Assembly (NCBI GenBank): GCA_002367285.1
Contig: DFBF01000144.1
Span: forward strand, 1 to 10,276
Length of the DNA stretch: 10,276 nt
Origin: Rhodobacteraceae bacterium UBA3087
GTDB taxonomy: Bacteria; Pseudomonadota; Alphaproteobacteria; Rhodobacterales; Rhodobacteraceae
Direction: 5' to 3'
Below, one piece after another: positions 5,894 through 10,276 of this stretch. The stretch's first letter is position 1, and every line of letters starts with the position of its first letter. The notes beneath the pieces were generated by a model, which was not told where the DNA came from, ran no database searches, and was given only the letters and a program-made list of their open reading frames with translations. A program made the position numbers and the translations under genes.

Positions 5894-6680
5894 ATGAAAT
5901 GGCAAGGTCGGCGCACAAGCCGCAATATCAAGGATCGGCGTGGGCGTGGTGGGGCGGGGAACCGTGCCCCGTCCGGTGGAGGCCGTGAGATCACCGAAGC
6001 CGACGGCGGGCGGGCGGAAGTCGTCGCGGTCACACTGGCCGATACCGATGACGTCTGGCTGGACATGTTCCACCAGCAGGTCGATGACGCCTATCCACCC
6101 GTGACGCTGGTGCTGTACAAGGGGGTGAGGCAATTGCCCTGAGGCGGGGCGTCGCGGACGACTGGGCCGTTCTATTGCCCTTGCGCTCGCAAAGTGTATC
6201 TGGACACTGGGGTCTTCACCACAATGTCGCGCCAGTTGGGCACGAGCGGGGAATTTGCCGCCGCCTATGTTGTGGCCCAGGAGGTGGCGCATCACGTGCA
6301 GAACGAACGGGGCATTCTGGACCAGGCCAACCGAATGCTGGCGCAGGTGGACCAGACCGAGAGTAACACGGCTTCGATCCGCATCGAGCTTCAGGCCGAT
6401 TGTTATTCCGGCACCTGGGCGCGCAATGACCAGGCGCGATTCGGATTGCTGGAACAGGGGGATATTGGCGAAGCAATGAATGCCGCCAAGCAGATCGGCG
6501 ATGATACGCTGCAACGAAATGCCGGCCGCCCCCCCCATGCCGCATACGTTCACCCACGGCACATCTGCACAGCGGCAAAGGCGGTTCACGACCGGGTTTG
6601 AAACCGGAGACTTGCGGGGCTGTGACACCTTTAGCACCAACGATCTTTGGGATAAAAAGCAGAGTTCCGTTGAATTTTAA
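5894..6680 (+). pseudogene. Decayed neutral zinc metallopeptidase (YpfJ/KPN_02809 type)
   Basis: The fragments match the YpfJ-type putative zinc metallopeptidase family (Zn_protease). The start MKWQGRRTSRNIKDRRG (5894) keeps a GGGAG ribosome site. Intact members next have a Gly-rich stretch with a transmembrane anchor; here it is missing and the frame runs into VTLADTDDVWLDMF. At 6140-6142 an in-frame TGA stands where the family has Cys in a CGxxS..GPFYCP block; GPFYCP and KVYLDTGVF follow in the same frame. The active-site HExxH reads QEVAH (6278-6292), so the first zinc ligand is lost, while ELQADCYSGTWA and LLEQGDIGEAMNAAKQIGDD survive. At the run of eight C (6529-6536) the frame shifts, and the next frame gives FTHGTSAQRQRRF and CDTFS to TAA 6678-6680. 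At least four independent lesions make a functional protein unlikely. Confidence 0.88.
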
Positions 6681-6946
6681 CGCGTTAAGAATTTCCGCAC
6701 GCAACCTGGAAGATCAACCGTTGCGAGCGAAATGATTGCTGGATACCTTTCCCACAAGGCGGCAGGGCGAATGGGAAATGCCACAAAGCCGACCAAGGGG
6801 TCGATTTTGAATTGCTCTATGAGCTATAGCTTGTTTTGATTGGGGCACGTGGGAAATGGATTTCTGATCCGGGCCCGTGACAGATACACCTGTAGACCAC
6901 AGGTCAACATGACGACCACTGTTTCGTAGTTTGGGAGGAGAACGAA
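6681..6946 (+). promoter_or_regulatory. Upstream regulatory region of the TRAP operon
   Basis: These 266 bp hold no gene I can support. They are less GC-rich than the neighbours. Visible items: the 10-bp palindrome AGCTATAGCT (6822-6831), the inverted repeat at 6888-6904, and the octamer GGGAAATG twice (6774-6781 region and 6851-6858). A strong ribosome site GGGAGGAG (6933-6940) ends it. No convincing -35/-10 pair was found, so the promoter position is open. Confidence 0.55.
6888..6904. promoter_or_regulatory. Inverted repeat, candidate operator for the TRAP operon
   Basis: ACCTGT (6888-6893) and ACAGGT (6899-6904) are exact inverted arms with a 5-bp spacer AGACC. The site lies 43 bp before the dctP start, where a repressor would overlap a promoter or early transcript. 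Size and spacing suit a winged-helix dimer such as GntR or LacI types, which commonly control TRAP operons; the regulator itself is not in the window. Confidence 0.4.
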
Positions 6947-7984
6947 ATGAAAATGACACTGAATTCCGTATTGGCAGGTGCCGTTGCACTGGGCCTCAGC
7001 GCGACGGCTGGCTTTGCCCAGGACGTGACCCTGCGCTGCCAGCATTTCCTGTCGCCGAAGGGATCGGTGCCCCGCTATTTCATGGAACCCTGGGTCGAGA
7101 AGGTCGAAGCCGACAGCGGCGGGCGCATCAAGGTTGAACTGTACCCGGCGATGCAGCTGGGTGGCAAACCCCCGGCGCTGTATGACCAGATCCGTGACGG
7201 CGTGATCGACTGTGGCTGGGCGCTTCCGGCCTATACCCCCGGTCGTTTCCCCGAAGCCGAAGCGTTTGAACTGCCCTTCATGACGTCGATGAACGCCGAA
7301 GCCTCGTCAAAGGCCGCCTGGGAGTTCACCCAGAAATACCTGCTGGAGCGCATGGGCGACGTTCACCTGATGGCCGTTCACGTCCACGGCCCCGGTGTGA
7401 TCCACACCAAAGGCGAGCCGCTGAAAGCGACAGGCGACTTTGCCGGTTTGAAACTGCGCGGCCCTTCGCGTCAGGCCAACGCTCTGCTGGAAACCCTAGG
7501 GGCTACGCCCGTGGGCATGCCGGTTCCGGCGTTTCCCGAAGCGCTGTCCAAAGGCGTTGTCGACGGTGGCGTGATCCCGTGGGAAATCGTTCCGCCGCTG
7601 AAGGTGCATGAGCTGGCCGACAGCCACACCGAAATTGGTGGCGACCGCGCGCTGTACAACACGTTCTTCATCTGGGCGATGAACGAAGACACCTACGCTG
7701 CGCTGCCTGACGATCTGAAGGCTGTCATCGACGCGAACTCGGGTCTTGAAACCTCGGGTCTGGCCGGTGCGGCCATGGATACTGGCGATGCGGCTGGGCG
7801 TGAACTGACCGCAGGCACCGACAACACGCTCCACACGATGGATGATGCTGTTGTGGCCGAACTGCGCGCCATTGGCGAAGCACAGACCGCCGCCTGGATC
7901 GAAGAAGTGACCGCAAAGGGCCTGGATGGCGCTGGCATGGTTGCTCTGGCCCAAGAACTGGTGGCCAAATACACCGACATGTGA
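6947..7984 (+). CDS. dctP: TRAP transporter substrate-binding protein (DctP family)
   Basis: The 345-residue product is the periplasmic solute receptor of a TRAP transporter; it captures an organic acid or related ligand and delivers it to the DctQ/DctM membrane unit. Seen: a Sec signal peptide (MKMTLN, hydrophobic core 7-20, likely cut after AGFA at residue 24); a first strand VTLRCQHF (27-34); GGRIKVELYPAMQLGG (58-73); AGLKLRGPSR (166-175) with Arg171 at the conserved arginine that usually pairs with the ligand carboxylate; and GVVDGGVIPWE (203-213). The mature protein has just two cysteines, Cys31 and Cys89. The start at 6947 follows a strong GGAGGAG. An intrinsic terminator directly follows, then dctQ and dctM. 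The ligand cannot be named; no catabolic gene is adjacent. Confidence 0.94.
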   Translation: MKMTLNSVLAGAVALGLSATAGFAQDVTLRCQHFLSPKGSVPRYFMEPWVEKVEADSGGRIKVELYPAMQLGGKPPALYDQIRDGVIDCGWALPAYTPGRFPEAEAFELPFMTSMNAEASSKAAWEFTQKYLLERMGDVHLMAVHVHGPGVIHTKGEPLKATGDFAGLKLRGPSRQANALLETLGATPVGMPVPAFPEALSKGVVDGGVIPWEIVPPLKVHELADSHTEIGGDRALYNTFFIWAMNEDTYAALPDDLKAVIDANSGLETSGLAGAAMDTGDAAGRELTAGTDNTLHTMDDAVVAELRAIGEAQTAAWIEEVTAKGLDGAGMVALAQELVAKYTDM

Positions 7985-8001
7985 TCTTCGGATCATGATC
8001 G

Positions 8002-8035
8002 CTCCGGGCCGCTCCAGTGTGGCCCGGAGTTTTTT
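8002..8035 (+). terminator. Strong intrinsic terminator between dctP and dctQ
   Basis: The perfect 9-bp GC-rich stem CTCCGGGCC (8002-8010) and GGCCCGGAG (8021-8029), with a 10-base loop, is followed by six T (8030-8035). It begins 18 bp after the dctP stop. It is inside the operon, so it likely attenuates dctQM relative to dctP, or stabilises the dctP mRNA end. Confidence 0.88.
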
Positions 8036-8056
8036 GCCCTGATCATCGGGGCAGCA

Positions 8057-8695
8057 ATGACCGGGAGTGGGGACGAACTCGTGGCAGCAATCGCACCAAA
8101 TGCTGAGGCTCGCGTGGGCCGGATACTTGAGAGGGTCGCCAAATGGCTGGCCTATTTCGGAGGCACGATCCTGGCGGCCGTGGCCGGCGTGACTGTCGCC
8201 TCGATCATCGGACGGTTCTTCGATGCAATCCAAGGGGATGTTCTTAAGGGCCTTATTGACTTGGGCCCTATCAAGGGTGACTTCGAGTTGGTCGAAATGG
8301 GCTGCGCCGTCGCGGTCTTCGCCTTTCTGCCCTATACGCAATTCAAACGGGGCCATGTGACGGTGGACCTGTTCATCGAACGCCTGCCGGACCGCGCCAA
8401 GGCCTTTTTGGCCTTTGTCGGGGATTTCATGTTGGCCGTCGCCGCATACATCATCCTGTGGCGTCTGTGGTTGGGATTTGGCGAGAAGTTTCCTTATGGC
8501 TCGGACGCCATGCGCGGCTTTTTCGGCATGGGTTATAAGCCTTTCTTTGCCGAAACATCCTATGAACTGGAACTGCCGGTCTGGATCCCCTATGCGCTGT
8601 CGCTTATTGGCGCTTTCTTCTTCTTCGTCGTGGCGGTGTATACCGCTTGGCGGTCGCTCAACTGGGTCCTGAAGGGCCGGGAGGAACACGTATGA
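8057..8695 (+). CDS. dctQ: TRAP transporter small permease (DctQ family)
   Basis: The 212-residue product is the small membrane subunit of a TRAP transporter, which joins with DctM and docks the binding protein. Seen: four hydrophobic helices at about residues 30-53, 80-95, 117-138 and 174-197; the Q-subunit feature FLPYTQFKRGHVTVDLF (90-106) after helix 2; and ELPVWIPYA (172-180) leading into helix 4. The loop between helices 3 and 4 is rather long (about 35 residues). Start: ATG 8057 has a poor ribosome site, partly inside a hairpin (TGCCC 8035-8039 with GGGCA 8049-8053); GTG 8081, preceded by GGGAGTGGGGA, would drop eight residues and is a real alternative. The stop overlaps the dctM start as ATGA. 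Weak initiation plus the upstream terminator would keep membrane subunits scarce relative to DctP. Confidence 0.9.
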   Translation: MTGSGDELVAAIAPNAEARVGRILERVAKWLAYFGGTILAAVAGVTVASIIGRFFDAIQGDVLKGLIDLGPIKGDFELVEMGCAVAVFAFLPYTQFKRGHVTVDLFIERLPDRAKAFLAFVGDFMLAVAAYIILWRLWLGFGEKFPYGSDAMRGFFGMGYKPFFAETSYELELPVWIPYALSLIGAFFFFVVAVYTAWRSLNWVLKGREEHV

Positions 8696-10044
8696 CCGGG
8701 CTTGAAATCGCTCTGATCGCTTTTGGCCTGATGCTGTTGGCGATCTTCCTGCGCCTGCCGATTGGCTTGGCCATGGGGCTGACTGGATTTTTTGGCGTCT
8801 GGTACGTTTTGGGCACCCCGAACGCACCGCTGGCGCAGCTGAAAACACTGTCCTATGACACGTTCTCCAGCTACTCGCTGTCGATTGTGCCGCTGTTTTT
8901 GCTGATGGGGCAGTTTGCCACCAAATCGGGCATGTCCGCGGCGCTGTTTGAGGCGGCGAACGACTGGTTGGGTCACCGCAAGGGCGGGGTGGCCGTGGCC
9001 GCCGTTGGCGCCTGTGCCGGGTTTGGCGCGGTCTGTGGCTCGTCGCTGGCAACCGCGTCGACGATGGGGCAGGTGGCCCTGCCAGAGATGCGCAAGCGCG
9101 GCTATTCCGATGCCCTTTCGACCGGCGTTCTGGCCGCTGGCGGCACGCTGGGCATCCTGATCCCGCCGTCGATCATTCTGGTGATCTATGCGATCCTGAC
9201 CGAACAAAACATCGTCAAGATGTTCATCGCGGCCCTGGTGCCCGGTGTTCTGGCCGCCTTGGGGTACATGCTAACGGTTGCCATCTATGTGCGGATCAAA
9301 CCCGACAGCGCCACCACGGCCGAGCGCGTGCCCTATGGCCATCGTTTCCTGACCCTGTTGAAGATCTGGCCGGTCGTGCTGATCTTTGGCCTGGTCATGG
9401 GCGGGATCGCGGGTGACTGGAACTGGGCCAAGCCCGGGGTCCAGGCGCTGTTCACCCCGACCGAGGGTGCCGCCGTCGGCGCCGTGGCCACCGGGCTGTA
9501 TGGTATCGTCACGGGGGGGCTGAACTTCAAGACCTTCACGCAGTCGGTCCTGGCCGCCGCCCAATCCACCGCGATGATCTTTTTCATCGTGCTGGGCGCA
9601 CAGATGTTCAACAGCTTCCTGGCCTTTACCCAGGCGCCGCAGGACCTGGCCCAATGGGTGGTCGATCAGAACATGGCGCCGCTGGTGGTTCTGTCGATCA
9701 TGCTGGTTGCCTATCTGATCTTCGGCTGCGTCATGGACAGCCTGTCGATGATCCTGCTGACCATCCCGATTTTTTACCCGATCATCGAGGTGATGAATTT
9801 CGGCCTGCCCCCTGAAGAGGCGGGCATCTGGTTCGGTATCCTGGCCCTGATCGTGGTCGAAGTCGGGCTGATCACGCCGCCCGTCGGCATGAACCTGTTC
9901 ATCATCAATTCGATGGCCCGTGACATTCCGATGGTGGCGACCTATCGCGGCGTTGCCCCCTTTGTGATCTCGGATCTGATCCGTGTTGTCATCCTTGTGG
10001 CTTTCCCGGGGATCACGCTGTGGTTGGTCGGGGTGATGTTCTAG
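8692..10044 (+). CDS. dctM: TRAP transporter large permease (DctM family)
   Basis: The 450-residue product is the large, sodium-coupled transport subunit of the TRAP system in the inner membrane. Seen: about 12 hydrophobic segments over the whole length; an N-terminal RLPIGLAMGLTG (21-32); VPLFLLMGQFA (66-76); the first helical-hairpin motif GFGAVCGSSLATASTMGQVA (110-129); GTLGILIPPS (151-160); PTEGAA in the middle; and the second-repeat counterpart GLITPPVGMNLFI (392-404), the classic pair of inverted-repeat loops that build the substrate and sodium sites. Start 8692 (MTGLEIAL) has GGGAGGA seven bases upstream and overlaps dctQ by four bases; upstream in-frame starts lie inside dctQ. Length fits the family (425-460). 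A GC hairpin and a T-tailed terminator follow. Confidence 0.95.
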   Translation: MTGLEIALIAFGLMLLAIFLRLPIGLAMGLTGFFGVWYVLGTPNAPLAQLKTLSYDTFSSYSLSIVPLFLLMGQFATKSGMSAALFEAANDWLGHRKGGVAVAAVGACAGFGAVCGSSLATASTMGQVALPEMRKRGYSDALSTGVLAAGGTLGILIPPSIILVIYAILTEQNIVKMFIAALVPGVLAALGYMLTVAIYVRIKPDSATTAERVPYGHRFLTLLKIWPVVLIFGLVMGGIAGDWNWAKPGVQALFTPTEGAAVGAVATGLYGIVTGGLNFKTFTQSVLAAAQSTAMIFFIVLGAQMFNSFLAFTQAPQDLAQWVVDQNMAPLVVLSIMLVAYLIFGCVMDSLSMILLTIPIFYPIIEVMNFGLPPEEAGIWFGILALIVVEVGLITPPVGMNLFIINSMARDIPMVATYRGVAPFVISDLIRVVILVAFPGITLWLVGVMF

Positions 10045-10059
10045 ACGTCGCCAAGTAGA

Positions 10060-10077
10060 GTGCGCGCAGGCGCGCAC
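10060..10077 (+). terminator. GC hairpin after dctM
   Basis: GTGCGCGCAGGCGCGCAC is a perfect inverted repeat with 8-bp arms around AG, 15 bp after the dctM stop. In RNA it would fold with a small loop of opened base pairs. No T-run follows, so it may protect the mRNA end or assist the stronger terminator downstream. Confidence 0.45.
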
Positions 10078-10122
10078 GCAGGATGTTTGATTGGCGCAAG
10101 TGGCGCTGTTGGGCGCACAAAC

Positions 10123-10151
10123 CGCCTCCCGGGAAATCGGGGGGCGTTTTT
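10123..10151 (+). terminator. Intrinsic terminator upstream of tRNA-Leu
   Basis: The stem CGCCTCCCG (10123-10131) and CGGGGGGCG (10138-10146) pairs over nine positions with one G-U wobble, around a GGAAAT loop, and is followed by five T (10147-10151). It probably ends the TRAP operon transcript and insulates the tRNA gene. Confidence 0.83.
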
Positions 10152-10164
10152 GCTTTTCTGCGCG

Positions 10165-10193
10165 TTGACGTCGCCGCGCGGGGAGGGTACGAA
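10165..10193 (+). promoter_or_regulatory. Candidate promoter of tRNA-Leu
   Basis: TTGACG (10165-10170) and TACGAA (10188-10193) are separated by 17 bp. The -35 box is near consensus; the -10 box is poor. The start of transcription would lie close to 10200, almost at the tRNA 5' end, which would leave a very short leader. Confidence 0.45.
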
Positions 10194-10201
10194 GCGGCAG
10201 T

Positions 10202-10276
10202 GCCCAAGTGGCGGAATGGTAGACGCAGGGGATTCAAAATCCCCCGACTTAACGGTCGTGCCGGTTCGAGTCCGGC
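10202..10276 (+). tRNA. tRNA-Leu (anticodon CAA), 3' end cut by window edge
   Basis: The sequence folds as a class II tRNA. The acceptor 5' strand is GCCCAAG (10202-10208). The anticodon stem GGGGA/TCCCC (10228-10232, 10240-10244) carries a loop TTCAAAA with anticodon CAA at 10235-10237, which reads UUG leucine codons. A long variable arm (CGACTTAACGGTCG) marks leucine. The T arm GCCGG-TTCGAGT-CCGGC is complete at 10260-10276. The window stops exactly at the end of the T stem, so the 3' acceptor strand (expected to pair with GCCCAAG) lies outside. Confidence 0.96.

Noticed and set aside
6529..6536. Phase-variable gene controlled by the C8 tract
   Set aside because: The gene also has an upstream stop, a lost active-site His and a missing anchor, so switching the tract would not restore a working protein.
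7496..9052. 518-codon open frame on the minus strand
   Set aside because: It lies fully opposite dctP and dctQM, has Arg/His/Gln-rich low-complexity composition and no family motif; an antisense shadow of GC-rich coding DNA.
10045..10276. Integration site or island boundary at tRNA-Leu
   Set aside because: The tRNA 3' end is outside the window and no integrase or direct repeat is visible here.

Overview
The window looks like chromosomal DNA from a high-GC alphaproteobacterium of the Rhodobacterales (Roseobacter type). The evidence is a ChpT phosphotransferase of the CckA-ChpT-CtrA relay, an olsB-olsA ornithine-lipid pair, a complete TRAP transporter operon, and protein sequences throughout that read like this group. 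Most of it is housekeeping DNA with tight gene packing. No phage, insertion sequence, CRISPR array or defence system is visible.

Layout, left to right. The 3' end of proA (proline synthesis) converges on chpT (-) across a hairpin. A small DUF3553 gene (+) diverges from chpT over only 32 bp. Next comes olsB-olsA (+, ATGA overlap), which makes ornithine lipids. On the minus strand follow a ThiE-like thiamine phosphate synthase and, 11 bp downstream of it, the wreck of a fatty acid desaturase gene whose 3' end overlaps olsA. A perfect 16-bp palindrome lies in the divergent region between thiE and trmJ (+, tRNA Cm32/Um32 methylation). trmJ converges on a minus-strand pair: a YqaA/DedA-like membrane protein and dsbB, coupled by an ATGA overlap. 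Then comes a decayed YpfJ-type zinc metallopeptidase gene (+), a 266-bp regulatory gap, and the TRAP transporter dctP-dctQ-dctM (+). A strong intrinsic terminator sits between dctP and dctQ. The window ends inside a tRNA-Leu(CAA) gene, which has a plausible promoter and a terminator upstream.

The most informative observations are the two pseudogenes, neither of which shows as one open frame. The desaturase remnant keeps only its N- and C-terminal parts, joined by a large internal deletion, with frameshifts that include an exact 11-bp tandem duplication. The metallopeptidase has lost its membrane anchor, has TGA in place of a conserved Cys, has QEVAH where HExxH is expected, and is frameshifted at a run of eight C. 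I did not find a new multi-gene system. The more open questions are the unknown TRAP substrate and its two-cysteine binding protein, the candidate operators, and the divergent ThiE-like enzyme.
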